Positions 1 through 8,635 of a DNA stretch of 64,000 nucleotides are shown here, piece after piece. A model generated the notes under the pieces. The model made no database searches. It saw only the letters and a program-made list of their open reading frames with translations, and was not told the DNA's origin. The position numbers and the translations under genes were made by a program. This DNA comes from Chitinophagales bacterium (GTDB lineage Bacteria > Bacteroidota > Bacteroidia > Chitinophagales > LD1): assembly GCA_016787045.1 (NCBI GenBank), contig JAEUVA010000008.1:363743-427742 (forward strand). Direction: 5' to 3'. Positions within the stretch are counted from its first letter, which is position 1; each line of letters begins with the position of its first letter.

Positions 1-1
1 A

Positions 2-154
2 CTTACCGCTCACGTGGTACAACGCCTGCAAAACAATTTTGATGTATTGCTTCCCTCAAAAAAGATAAAACGAGTGGTGGAACTTATACTGGGCTACTTG
101 TTTACCACCGGTCATTTTTTTCAGCAGGAAATCAGCAACAACGGTGGCCGATAA
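2..154 (+). CDS. C-terminal end of an unidentified protein (5' end outside window)
   Basis: An open frame enters from the left edge and stops at TAA 152-154, giving about 50 residues. It contains a basic stretch followed by a hydrophobic segment (VVELILGYLFTTGHFF). The last 11 bases overlap the GTG start of menA, so the two genes are probably co-transcribed and translationally coupled. I do not recognise the family from this fragment. A menaquinone gene would be a reasonable guess from context, but nothing in the residues proves it. Confidence 0.55.
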   Translation, partial: LTAHVVQRLQNNFDVLLPSKKIKRVVELILGYLFTTGHFFQQEISNNGGR

Positions 155-1067
155 AATACAGGCGTGGATTTACGCTTTTCGTCTTCGCACACTTCCGTTA
201 GCTTTTTCATCCATCATCACCGGTAGTGCCATTGCTTTTGTGTTGCACCGCCATAGCTTTTCTTGGATAGTATTTGGCCTTTGTCTGCTTACCACTTTAT
301 TGCTTCAGATACTATCCAATTTAGCCAACGATTATGGCGATAGCGAAAAGGGGACAGACAACGATAGCCGTATAGGCCCTAAGCGGGCTGTGCAAGCCGG
401 CTTGCTCAACTATAGCGAGATAAAGGCAGGTATGTTTGTAGCCACTTTGCTTTCTCTCGTTTCGGGCTGTACACTGATATATGCTGCTTTTCAAAATTTT
501 GATTGGGGCTATTCTTCTTTATTTTTTCTGCTGGGGATTAGTGCAATCGCTGCAGCCATCAAATACACGGTGGGCAAAACTGCCTATGGCTATCAGGGCT
601 TGGGCGATGTGTTTGTATTTTTATTTTTTGGAATTGTAGGTGTTTGCGGTAGCTTTTTTTTACAAGCCAAAGCCATTGACTATAGCTTACTACTACCCTC
701 CTGCTCCATTGGATTTTTAGCTGCTGGCGTGCTAAACCTCAACAATATGCGCGATGCAGTAAGTGATGCTGCAGCCGGAAAAAATACATTGGTAGTCAAG
801 ATAGGTGTTGAAAATGCAAAGTTGTACCACACCCTGCTTATAGCAGGTGCATACCTTGGGGCCTTTGCCTTTGTAGTTATTCACTTTACCTCTACCATGC
901 AGTTTTTGTTTATGCTCACTATTCCGCTGCTACGCAAACATTGGGCCACTGTGCAGCAAGTTCAAAATCCGGTAGATTTTGACCCGCAACTCAAAGTGCT
1001 GGCTATTTCTACTTTTCTGTTTTCTATTTTGTTTTCTGCCGGGTGGATTATTGGGGCATGGGGATAA
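144..1067 (+). CDS. menA: 1,4-dihydroxy-2-naphthoate polyprenyltransferase (MenA)
   Basis: An integral membrane prenyltransferase that attaches the polyprenyl tail to 1,4-dihydroxy-2-naphthoate, giving demethylmenaquinone. The 307 residues match the family's usual length of about 300. The first Asp-rich prenyl-diphosphate motif is visible at about residues 62-75 (NDYGDSEKGTDND) and is followed by the family GPKRAVQAG segment. The second motif lies near residue 200 (NNMRDAVSDAAAGKNTL). About eight hydrophobic helices are seen. The start is GTG at 144, inside the upstream gene. A Bacteroidota respiring through menaquinone needs this enzyme. Its relatives UbiA and COQ2 differ in the second motif, so MenA is the best call. 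Confidence 0.93.
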   Translation: MADKIQAWIYAFRLRTLPLAFSSIITGSAIAFVLHRHSFSWIVFGLCLLTTLLLQILSNLANDYGDSEKGTDNDSRIGPKRAVQAGLLNYSEIKAGMFVATLLSLVSGCTLIYAAFQNFDWGYSSLFFLLGISAIAAAIKYTVGKTAYGYQGLGDVFVFLFFGIVGVCGSFFLQAKAIDYSLLLPSCSIGFLAAGVLNLNNMRDAVSDAAAGKNTLVVKIGVENAKLYHTLLIAGAYLGAFAFVVIHFTSTMQFLFMLTIPLLRKHWATVQQVQNPVDFDPQLKVLAISTFLFSILFSAGWIIGAWG

Positions 1068-1097
1068 AAACAAAAACCACCGCGACATTTGCGGTGG
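1066..1097 (-). terminator. Rho-independent terminator of the htrA gene
   Basis: A perfect 7-bp stem CCACCGC/GCGGTGG (1077-1083 with 1091-1097) has a 7-nt loop. Read on the minus strand it is followed by a T-rich tract (complement of the A-rich 1066-1076). It lies 29 bases after the htrA stop codon. No T-tract follows on the plus strand, so it mainly serves the minus-strand gene. Confidence 0.75.
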
Positions 1098-1125
1098 CTC
1101 CTGAAAAACATGAAATAATAATTTA

Positions 1126-2619
1126 CTACATTTTAAAAGCATAGAGATAACTAATAGCTTTATTTGGGTATAGCCCCTCTACCACTACTTTGCCTGATTT
1201 GTTTTGTAGTATGTTCGTAAAATCTTGCACACTACTCACCGGTTCATCATCAATCTGAGTGATCACAAAACCTTTACGAATATCTGTGTATTCTGAAAGC
1301 TTACCTTGTTTCACTTCATCAATTTTCACACCGCCCGATACTCCTAAGCTGCGTTTTTCCTGATCGGTGAGGTTAGAAACTTTTACACCTAACACGTCCA
1401 ACACATTGGTGCTGTTATCCACCACAGCAGTAGTGTTGTATTTATTCTTCAATACAATAACAGTGGTTTGCTTCTTGCCATCGCGGATGTAGTCCACATT
1501 AATTTTATCACCGGGGCGGTAGTTAGCTACTTGCTCTTGTAATTCTGGTGATGAGTTAACCGCTACTCCGTTGATGTGTGTAATCACATCTTTCTTTTTA
1601 ATACCACCATCTTCTGCCGAAGAACCGCTGTTCACTCCATCTACATACACCCCGTACGGGCGGTCAAAACCTACTTCTTTGGCAGTAGCATCATCCATAC
1701 TGCGAATGGTAACTCCCAAAAATCCGCGTTGCGTTACACCAAAGTTTTTCAAATCAAAAATCACTTTTTTTACGATGTTTGAAGGCACGGCAAAGGAGTA
1801 CCCTGCGTAAGAGCCGGTGGGTGATGCAATAGCAGTGTTTATACCAATTAACTCCCCATTTACATTTACTAATGCCCCACCACTGTTACCCGGGTTTACG
1901 GCAGCATCTGTTTGAATAAAAGACTCAATAGCCGAACTGCTTTTAGAAGTGGTATTACCACCCAGTATATTAATGTTGCGACCCTTGGCGCTGATAATAC
2001 CGGCAGTAACCGTAGAAGCCAAATTAAATGGATTGCCTACGGCAAGTACCCATTCGCCCACCAATGCCGAGTCAGAGTTTGAAAAATTTATTGCAGGCAA
2101 GTCGTTGGCTTCAACTTTTACCAAAGCTAAATCGGTATCCGCATCTTTACCTATCAACTTAGCTTTATATGTTTTGTTGTTGTTTAATATCACTTCAATT
2201 TCGTTAGCATCATTTACAACGTGATGATTGGTTACTATGTATCCATCAGCCGAAACGATTACACCTGAGCCGGTGGCTACCTGCGGTTGCTTACTGTATG
2301 GGCTTGGCCCATGGAAATATTGAAAGAAATCATCTCCAAAAAAGTCTTTAAACGGGTCACGGTAACTGGTTGTTTTTTCAACCTTATAGGTGCTTTTGAT
2401 GTGTACCACACTTGGTGTGGCTACCGATGCGCCAAAACGAAAATCAATCGGCTGCGACTCAGAACGGGCGGGAGACATAGCTGCTAACTTGGCCGGAGTA
2501 CTTTCAGTATTGATAACTACCTGCTGTTTGTTCCACCCTAAATAGTTGTAAACTCCTATTGCAGCAAACGCGCTTGCAAACGCTACTAACGCTGTGAAAA
2601 AGGTTCTCTTCATGTTCAT
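1126..2619 (-). CDS. HtrA/Deg-family periplasmic serine protease with two PDZ domains
   Basis: An envelope protein-quality-control protease of 497 residues. An N-terminal hydrophobic segment (about 5-27) acts as signal peptide or anchor. The trypsin-like domain carries the catalytic triad: His133 (TNHHVV), Asp163 (DTDLALVKV) and Ser246 (NPGNSGGAL). Two PDZ regions follow, one at about residues 300-390 (GFLGVTIRSMDDA) and one at about 410-490, as in DegP/DegQ. DegP and DegQ orthologues cannot be told apart from sequence alone, so no symbol is given. The start may be Met1 or Met3. The gene is monocistronic, divergent from dapF, and has its own terminator. Confidence 0.92.
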   Translation of the reverse strand: MNMKRTFFTALVAFASAFAAIGVYNYLGWNKQQVVINTESTPAKLAAMSPARSESQPIDFRFGASVATPSVVHIKSTYKVEKTTSYRDPFKDFFGDDFFQYFHGPSPYSKQPQVATGSGVIVSADGYIVTNHHVVNDANEIEVILNNNKTYKAKLIGKDADTDLALVKVEANDLPAINFSNSDSALVGEWVLAVGNPFNLASTVTAGIISAKGRNINILGGNTTSKSSSAIESFIQTDAAVNPGNSGGALVNVNGELIGINTAIASPTGSYAGYSFAVPSNIVKKVIFDLKNFGVTQRGFLGVTIRSMDDATAKEVGFDRPYGVYVDGVNSGSSAEDGGIKKKDVITHINGVAVNSSPELQEQVANYRPGDKINVDYIRDGKKQTTVIVLKNKYNTTAVVDNSTNVLDVLGVKVSNLTDQEKRSLGVSGGVKIDEVKQGKLSEYTDIRKGFVITQIDDEPVSSVQDFTNILQNKSGKVVVEGLYPNKAISYLYAFKM

Positions 2620-2728
2620 ATTCTGAATTTTATTTTTGTTAGCGATTCAAAGTCAAATTTATTTTATCTAAGAACGAATCTGCAACTCAAAGTATTGCTC
2701 TTTAACCTCAATTAACACAACGTTATTA

Positions 2729-3508
2729 ATGCTCGTTAAATTCTACAAATACCAAGGTACCGGTAACGATTTCATTATGATTGATAACCGCCAACTCGGT
2801 TTAAAATTAAATGGAGAAAAGGTAGCACAGTTATGTCATCGCAGGTATGGCATTGGTGCAGATGGCCTAATTTTACTCCAAGAAAAAAGCGGATACGATT
2901 TTGAAATGATATACTATAACAGCGATGGACGGCAAAGCAGTATGTGTGGCAATGGCGGCAGGTGTATAGTTAAATTTGCCCACGACCTGAAATTAATTGC
3001 GGGCACATGCAATTTTTTGGCTGTAGATGGCGCTCATAAGGCCAGTATGTTGCCAGATAGTGTGGTTTCCCTAAAAATGAAAGACGTGGGAGATATACAG
3101 CAAAATGATAATGATTTTGTGCTCAACACTGGCTCACCGCATTACGTACGCTTTACAACTGATGTGAATAAAATGGAAGTAGTGGACGAGGCACACAAAA
3201 TTCGCTACAGCGATGTTTACAAAGCAGAAGGAATTAATGTAAACTTTGCTGAGCCGATAAGCGCGAACACAATACGTATGCGTACTTATGAGCGTGGTGT
3301 GGAAGACGAAACCTATTCCTGCGGTACCGGAGTCGTGGCGGCTTCATTGGCCTTTGCTACCAAAAGTAAACATCACATGGATTCAACAGTGGTTGAAACT
3401 ATGGGGGGCTGGTTGAATGTTAGTTTTGAAAAAGTAACCAGTGGGTTTAAAAACATATACCTAAAGGGTACAGCATTAAAAGTTTTTGAAGGGGAGGTTG
3501 AAGTATAG
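2729..3508 (+). CDS. dapF: Diaminopimelate epimerase
   Basis: Converts LL-diaminopimelate to the meso form, the last step before its use in lysine synthesis and in peptidoglycan. The 259 residues are normal for the family. Both catalytic cysteines are present: Cys73 in MCGNGGRC and Cys198 in SCGTGVVA. The N-terminal FYKYQGTGNDFIMID segment is the family signature. The next gene, a GNAT-like protein, starts 3 bases after the stop, so the two form an operon. The left neighbour is transcribed divergently, which leaves 2620-2728 to hold both promoters. Confidence 0.96.
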   Translation: MLVKFYKYQGTGNDFIMIDNRQLGLKLNGEKVAQLCHRRYGIGADGLILLQEKSGYDFEMIYYNSDGRQSSMCGNGGRCIVKFAHDLKLIAGTCNFLAVDGAHKASMLPDSVVSLKMKDVGDIQQNDNDFVLNTGSPHYVRFTTDVNKMEVVDEAHKIRYSDVYKAEGINVNFAEPISANTIRMRTYERGVEDETYSCGTGVVAASLAFATKSKHHMDSTVVETMGGWLNVSFEKVTSGFKNIYLKGTALKVFEGEVEV

Positions 3509-3511
3509 CCC

Positions 3512-4273
3512 ATGCCACAAATTACATTTTCAGAAAAAGAGAGCGAACTTTTTAATGTGCGGTTTGGGCGATACGAAGGCCCAGTATTTAGTGCCGCAGA
3601 TTTAGCTGCTCAGATTAATGCATTGCAGTTAGATTTCTTGCGGCTGAAGATTTCCGGAGCTGATGAGGGATTGATTGAATGGCTAAATGATGCTCAACAT
3701 CCATGGCATTTGTTGGATATTCACCGCTACTATTGGTTAGATACACAGCTTACTCCTGTAGTGTTAAAAAATAACTCGCAGCTAACACTCATACAGAACA
3801 CTACAGATAAAGCAAGTACCATGTACCAGATAGTGTACGATACCTTTAGTGAAATGCCAATGGGCTTTTTCAAACACCATTTGATTGATCAATATTTTCC
3901 GGTAGAACTACAACGTAAAAATGTAGCACAGTACATTTCTACACACTACACAGGGAGGAGTAATCCGGGTAAACAGTCTTGGCTTATTGCACAAAATGGG
4001 CTTGTAATTGGTTGTGGTGCCACAAATTTTTTACCCAATGAGGCCTACACAGTTTATATAGGGCTACTGCCAGAGCATCGCAAAAAGAGTTTATATGACG
4101 ATGTGATTAATCTGATGCAGCACACCATTCAGCAAAATGGAGCAAGATACATTACCGGCTCTGCACGGCTGCACAACTTATCTAGCCAAGCCGTTTTTGA
4201 AAGACAACACGAGCGCTATACCCGACACGATTATGTGGTGATGTTGATGCCTATGTTATCAATGTCTAAATAG
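3512..4273 (+). CDS. GNAT-like acetyltransferase of unknown substrate
   Basis: 253 residues. The C-terminal half (about 115-250) looks like a GNAT fold: a β-strand (EAYTVYIGLLPEHRKK) leads into the helix that normally binds acetyl-CoA pyrophosphate, and GSARLHNLSSQAVFERQ resembles motif B. The N-terminal half (about 1-100) is a second α/β domain, an arrangement like WecD/RffC-type acyltransferases. The canonical Q/RxxGxG/A loop is degenerate (PEHRKKSL), so activity is uncertain. It follows dapF by 3 bases, is probably translationally coupled to it, and ends at a strong hairpin. The substrate cannot be told from the sequence. Confidence 0.6.
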   Translation: MPQITFSEKESELFNVRFGRYEGPVFSAADLAAQINALQLDFLRLKISGADEGLIEWLNDAQHPWHLLDIHRYYWLDTQLTPVVLKNNSQLTLIQNTTDKASTMYQIVYDTFSEMPMGFFKHHLIDQYFPVELQRKNVAQYISTHYTGRSNPGKQSWLIAQNGLVIGCGATNFLPNEAYTVYIGLLPEHRKKSLYDDVINLMQHTIQQNGARYITGSARLHNLSSQAVFERQHERYTRHDYVVMLMPMLSMSK

Positions 4274-4277
4274 CCAC

Positions 4278-4313
4278 AAAAAAAAGAGCACGACAAAAAT
4301 TGCCGTGCTCTTT
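4278..4313. terminator. Bidirectional terminator between the dapF operon and the minus-strand small secreted gene
   Basis: The stem AAAGAGCACG/CGTGCTCTTT (4283-4292 with 4304-4313) has an A-run on its left and T-rich sequence on its right. It can therefore terminate the plus-strand GNAT gene (stop at 4273) and the minus-strand gene ending at 4335. Confidence 0.8.
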
Positions 4314-4334
4314 AAATTTTAAGTACTGTATCTA

Positions 4335-4745
4335 CTAGTAGAAGTAGTAGTCGTAGCTACCATAGCAGTATGCACCGCTAAACTTCCATTCTTTAGTACG
4401 GCCTACAGAAACACCATAAAGCGAAGTGTAGCCAGAGCCGGTAGTTACCCAAGCGTCATCATATTTGCCTAATGTTCCTTCCCAATAACCATCTACATAA
4501 ATATCAATGCTGTAGCCGGTGTAGTTGTGTAAGTAAACATAGCAAGTACCAGAACCGCTGCCACGAGATGATTTTGCATCATCAGTTGTTGGGCGGTCTT
4601 CTTTGATGTTTGGATTAGCTCCTCGGGTAGTTACATCCGAAGATTTCAATTCAATTTTTTTGCGCTCATCGCCCTGAGCTTTTGTGGGGTTGTAGGCAAA
4701 TACCAGAACGGCTAATGCCAAGAGAGAAAAGAGAACTTTTTTCAT
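4335..4745 (-). CDS. Small secreted protein, function unknown
   Basis: 136 residues from the ATG at 4745 (MKKVLFSLLALAVLVFA); an upstream in-frame Met lies before the signal peptide and is unlikely to be used. A Sec signal peptide with probable cleavage after KAQ is followed by a low-complexity charged linker (about 22-60). The C-terminal domain is rich in Tyr, Gly and Asp (YVYLHNYTGYSIDIYVDGYW), consistent with a small β-sandwich. I know no family for it. It sits downstream of murB, separated by about 120 bases, and probably has its own promoter. Confidence 0.65.
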   Translation of the reverse strand: MKKVLFSLLALAVLVFAYNPTKAQGDERKKIELKSSDVTTRGANPNIKEDRPTTDDAKSSRGSGSGTCYVYLHNYTGYSIDIYVDGYWEGTLGKYDDAWVTTGSGYTSLYGVSVGRTKEWKFSGAYCYGSYDYYFY

Positions 4746-4864
4746 TGTGTTTAGATTTTTGGTTAACAATATGGCTAATGTACGAAGCAATTTGATTCAA
4801 CAAAATACCACTGGAAATTTTTATGTTAATAGTTGCAGAATGGTAAAAGATTTAACTTAAAATA

Positions 4865-5905
4865 TTACACCACGTTTACTTCGGGCGAAATGTGTATCCC
4901 AAATTTATCAATTACAGACGTGCAGATATTTTGCGCCAGTAATAAAATCTCTGCTCCGGTAGCATTACCGTAATTCACCAATACTAACGCTTGCTGTTTG
5001 TGTGAGCCGGTGTTGCCAACCACTTTTCCCTTCCAGCCGCATTGTTCTATGAGCCATCCGGCAGGTATCTTGTAAGTACCGTCAGTTTGTTTGTAGCTTG
5101 GCATGGTGGGATATTGTTGCAGTAGCTTGTTGAAGTGCGTTGCATCAATTACCGGGTTTTTGAAAAAAGAACCAGCATTGCCCAGCTGTGCCGGATCTGG
5201 CAGCTTTGATTGACGAATAGAAATTACTGCCTGGCTAATATCTGCTATGGTTGGTTCATAGGCACCCATTTCGGAGAGCTTGGCTTTAACATCGCCATAA
5301 TTAATGTGGTATTGATATTGCGCTGCTTTATTTAAGTCTGTAAGTTTCAGCGTAACACTTGTTATGAAATATTTACCTCTGTACACCTGCTTGAATACAC
5401 TATCGCGGTAACCAAAACTGCACTGCTCGCTGCTAAACTTATGCAGTGCTCCCGAGCTAAGTTCAACTGCTTCTACCTCATGTAACACATTAGCCAACTC
5501 TACGCCATACGCACCTATGTTTTGCATAGGCGCTGCGCCAACTGTACCGGGTATGAGAGATAGGTTTTCTATTCCCGCATAATTTTGAGCCACACACCAC
5601 AACACTAGTTGATGCCAGCTTTCCCCCGAAGCTGCGGTAACTAACACATGTCCGCTGATATGTGATGTTACTTCAATTCCCCTCAGATTGTTTTTGATTA
5701 CAAGACCATCTACATCTTTTGTAAACAGCACGTTGCTTCCTCCACCCAAAATAAGGCAATTGTTGGAACTAAACTCCTCAGTAGATAACAATTGGCGCAC
5801 TTCATCTACTGTATTTACTGCACAGAATAATCGGGCATTTACATCAATACCAAATGTATTGTATGTTTTCAGCGAGACATTTTTTTGAAATGTAATCATG
5901 TTCAA
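4865..5905 (-). CDS. murB: UDP-N-acetylenolpyruvoylglucosamine reductase
   Basis: Reduces UDP-GlcNAc-enolpyruvate to UDP-MurNAc with NADPH and FAD in cytoplasmic peptidoglycan synthesis. 346 residues, the long type I form. The FAD-binding loop is at about 51-61 (LILGGGSNVLF). The catalytic Ser246 is in GNAGSFFKNP, and the catalytic Glu342 is near the C-terminus (HISPEVNVV). The C-terminal MurB domain starts near residue 205. The start is Met1 (5905) or Met3 (5899). It lies 7 bases after the TPR gene and appears to be the third gene of a minus-strand operon. Confidence 0.96.
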   Translation of the reverse strand: MNMITFQKNVSLKTYNTFGIDVNARLFCAVNTVDEVRQLLSTEEFSSNNCLILGGGSNVLFTKDVDGLVIKNNLRGIEVTSHISGHVLVTAASGESWHQLVLWCVAQNYAGIENLSLIPGTVGAAPMQNIGAYGVELANVLHEVEAVELSSGALHKFSSEQCSFGYRDSVFKQVYRGKYFITSVTLKLTDLNKAAQYQYHINYGDVKAKLSEMGAYEPTIADISQAVISIRQSKLPDPAQLGNAGSFFKNPVIDATHFNKLLQQYPTMPSYKQTDGTYKIPAGWLIEQCGWKGKVVGNTGSHKQQALVLVNYGNATGAEILLLAQNICTSVIDKFGIHISPEVNVV

Positions 5906-5912
5906 TAGTATG

Positions 5913-7394
5913 TTATTTACCCATGCGTTCTAAAGCAGCTTTTGCTTTTTGGTCTAACCCGTTTTTATACTCATGCTCTTCAAAGCTTAAACATTTATTG
6001 TAGTAGTATGCCGCAGAGTCTATCTGTTGCCGTTGCTCATAAATCTTACCAGACTCCAAGGCAGATTTTGCGGCAAAGTAACGAGGAAGTGCTTTGCCAC
6101 TTTCTATAGCTTTTGCATAATAGTGCAATGCCTTGTCGGGTTCATTAAGTTCTTGATAAATACGTGCCAGCCGGTAGTGATACTCGGCATTGTATTCTAC
6201 ATATTTGAGCATGGCTGGGTTACAGTTTTGTAATTCTAACAGTGCTTTTTGATACGATGCACCGTCAAACAGCAATCGTGCTTTTAGCAATCCTACATTT
6301 GGTATAATACCTGTGGCGGCCTCTTGCTTGGCTTGTTTATCGGCATCTAACAAATCGCCCCCAAAAACAGTAGCATTTTTTATGTAGTGCCGGTAACTAA
6401 CCGTGTCGTTTTGCAGTAAATAACACCACGCCATTTTTTGATAGGCAGATTTGATGTGTGCATCACCTTTATAGGTATTAATGTACTGTTTAAATTTATC
6501 TATCGCTTTCACATCTAACGTTTGCAGCATGGCCAGCCCTTGCAGATAACTCAGCAAACTAAAAGTAGCATAATCGTTGCCCTGTGGTTTGGTTTCTAAC
6601 ACTTTGAGCGATTCTGTAGAGTGCTTGCCGTGTATGCCCACATAAGCCACCACATACGTACTAAGCAAATTATCTTTTAAAGGAAAAGATTGTTGTTGTA
6701 ATACTTGCCAGGCCCGTTCAGCATCGCTTTGCAGATTAAGCAAGAGCATGCTATAAATAACAGTGGCTTCATCTTTAAACAAAAAATTGCTGGCATCTGC
6801 TTCAATCAGCTGTTGCAACATGTGTAACCCTTTATTGATATTGCCACTCATACCCAGTAAACTAACGGCCCATTTATATTTGTCGGGCACACTTCCAATT
6901 AGCGAGTAAAGAAGCCCGAGTGTTTTTTTATTGGCCGAAAATTCCGGAAACTTTTTTTCGTTTTGCTCTAACAGTTTGTATGCTCTTCGGATATCCGTAA
7001 CGGCATTTAAATATTCTCCAAAGCGAATATTCAGTGCTGCCCATTGTATGCTTACCTCTGCCTGTGAGTAAAGAAAGTATGGCGATGCCGGATTACCGGT
7101 GGCTAACTGTGCCAAACGCAGGTCTTTCTCTTTTCTACGTTTTTCAAATTCATCGCGAGTGTCCGCTAAATAGACCTGTAAAAAATCGTGGTAGTTTTCT
7201 AAAAAATCAACAATCAGATTGTCGGGATTTTTTTTCCGCTCGGCTTGTAAAAGTACCTTGCCCTCTTTAAGCCGTAGCGACAAAATAGATTGATAGGCCG
7301 ATTGGCAGTTAGCATTAAAGTCAAACTCTTGTGCACATGTGGTAATTACAGCACAAAAGGTAGTTATGATAACTAATATCCGAGCAGCGTTCAT
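5913..7394 (-). CDS. Secreted tetratricopeptide-repeat protein
   Basis: 493 residues from the ATG at 7394. That start is chosen because it begins a signal peptide (MNAARILVIITTFCAVITTCAQ), while an in-frame Met 20 codons upstream would bury it. The body is helical with TPR-like pairs, clearest at the C-terminus (YRLARIYQELNEPDKALHYYAKAIESGK and a following helix pair). Similar large TPR lipoproteins or periplasmic proteins are frequent in Bacteroidota, and none has a defined role I can assign. It sits 29 bases after the endonuclease/phosphatase gene and 7 before murB. Confidence 0.75.
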   Translation of the reverse strand: MNAARILVIITTFCAVITTCAQEFDFNANCQSAYQSILSLRLKEGKVLLQAERKKNPDNLIVDFLENYHDFLQVYLADTRDEFEKRRKEKDLRLAQLATGNPASPYFLYSQAEVSIQWAALNIRFGEYLNAVTDIRRAYKLLEQNEKKFPEFSANKKTLGLLYSLIGSVPDKYKWAVSLLGMSGNINKGLHMLQQLIEADASNFLFKDEATVIYSMLLLNLQSDAERAWQVLQQQSFPLKDNLLSTYVVAYVGIHGKHSTESLKVLETKPQGNDYATFSLLSYLQGLAMLQTLDVKAIDKFKQYINTYKGDAHIKSAYQKMAWCYLLQNDTVSYRHYIKNATVFGGDLLDADKQAKQEAATGIIPNVGLLKARLLFDGASYQKALLELQNCNPAMLKYVEYNAEYHYRLARIYQELNEPDKALHYYAKAIESGKALPRYFAAKSALESGKIYEQRQQIDSAAYYYNKCLSFEEHEYKNGLDQKAKAALERMGK

Positions 7395-7423
7395 GCCTAA
7401 TGGTTCCCTGTAGCCAAAGTAAG

Positions 7424-8461
7424 TTATTTGGCTACTTCGCGCAGCATAATGCAATAGGTTGGAAAGTGGTCGCTATATCCACCAATATAATTGTTACCAC
7501 TAAAAGTACGCTTAGGATAGCCCTTGAACTTACCAGTTTGTGAAACCATGTATTGACGGGTAAAAATTTTGGCTTCATTGTAATAAAATCCGGTATTCGG
7601 CTTTTCTAAAAATCCGTAGGAAAGCACTATTTGGTCAAACAAATTCCAGGAGTCGTTGTACGCCAAAGTACCTATACCCTGCTCATAAAAACTCACCCAA
7701 GGGTTAAACATACCGCCCTCTTTCACTTCGCTTTTATCACCTTTTGCCCCAATTACTTGTGCTACACTTGGGCTTACTGGGTCGTCATTCAAATCGCCCA
7801 TGAGCACTACTTTGGTATGCGGGTTTATGGCCATCAACGAGTCAATTATTTTTCTGGGTACAGATGCAGCAGCTGCACGTGCTGGTGCACTGGCTTCTTC
7901 TCCGCCCCTTCGGCTGGGCCAGTGATTTACAAAAATGTGGACAGTATCCTTTCCGCCTAAAATACCGGTTACCCAAAGCACATCGCGAGTGTAATAGGGT
8001 TTGCTGTCTTCACTATCCAATTTAACAAAGAGTGATTTAGTATGCTTTACTTTAAAATATTTTGGATTGTAGAGTAATGCACAATCAATGCTTCTTTCAT
8101 CGGGACCATCAATGTGTACAATCTTAAGGTTTCGGTCTTTCAATTTAGGTTGCGCCACTAAATCCTCTAAGACTTTCCGGTTTTCTATCTCCGCCACCCC
8201 AACAAATGCGAAACCATCGGGGTTGGCTTCTGTTCCAATTTGCGAAAGCACATCACTAAGTTTTCCGAGTTTATCGGTGTAGATGTAGGAGTTGTAGTTA
8301 TATGAACCGGCCGGAGTAAAGTCGTCATCATTCTTGAGTGGGTCATCAATCGTGTCAAATAAGTTTTCTAGATTGTAAAACGCCACCACAGCAGGATTGT
8401 ACTTTTGAGCAAATGCATTATGGGCGGTTATGATGAGAAGAGATATAAGTAGTTTTTTCAT
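7424..8461 (-). CDS. Secreted endonuclease/exonuclease/phosphatase family protein
   Basis: 345 residues with signal peptide MKKLLISLLIITAHNAFAQ. The EEP fold is supported by the N-terminal AFYNLENLFD motif (Asn and Glu for metal), GVAEIENRKVLEDL, a central FVNHWPSRRGGE motif (His, Trp, Pro, Ser), LMGDLNDDPVSPS with the conserved GDxND, and a C-terminal GYSDHFP whose Asp-His pair is catalytic. All key residues appear present, so it is probably an active metal-dependent phosphodiesterase or nuclease outside the cytoplasm. Its substrate (DNA, phospholipid or other) is not evident. First gene of a cluster with the TPR protein and murB. Confidence 0.88.
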   Translation of the reverse strand: MKKLLISLLIITAHNAFAQKYNPAVVAFYNLENLFDTIDDPLKNDDDFTPAGSYNYNSYIYTDKLGKLSDVLSQIGTEANPDGFAFVGVAEIENRKVLEDLVAQPKLKDRNLKIVHIDGPDERSIDCALLYNPKYFKVKHTKSLFVKLDSEDSKPYYTRDVLWVTGILGGKDTVHIFVNHWPSRRGGEEASAPARAAAASVPRKIIDSLMAINPHTKVVLMGDLNDDPVSPSVAQVIGAKGDKSEVKEGGMFNPWVSFYEQGIGTLAYNDSWNLFDQIVLSYGFLEKPNTGFYYNEAKIFTRQYMVSQTGKFKGYPKRTFSGNNYIGGYSDHFPTYCIMLREVAK

Positions 8462-8635
8462 TAGCTTATGAATGGCTTAATCAGCAATATTGCGGTAATG
8501 CTAAATTTTGTGCCAAAATAGAAATTCGGGCTTTGTGCTGCGTTAAGTTTTGATAAAGTGTGCTTACCATGCAATAACTTAGCAGGGCTACAGTGTAGCA
8601 GATACCAAAAAATTGTTTCCTTTCGCGCCTTGTAA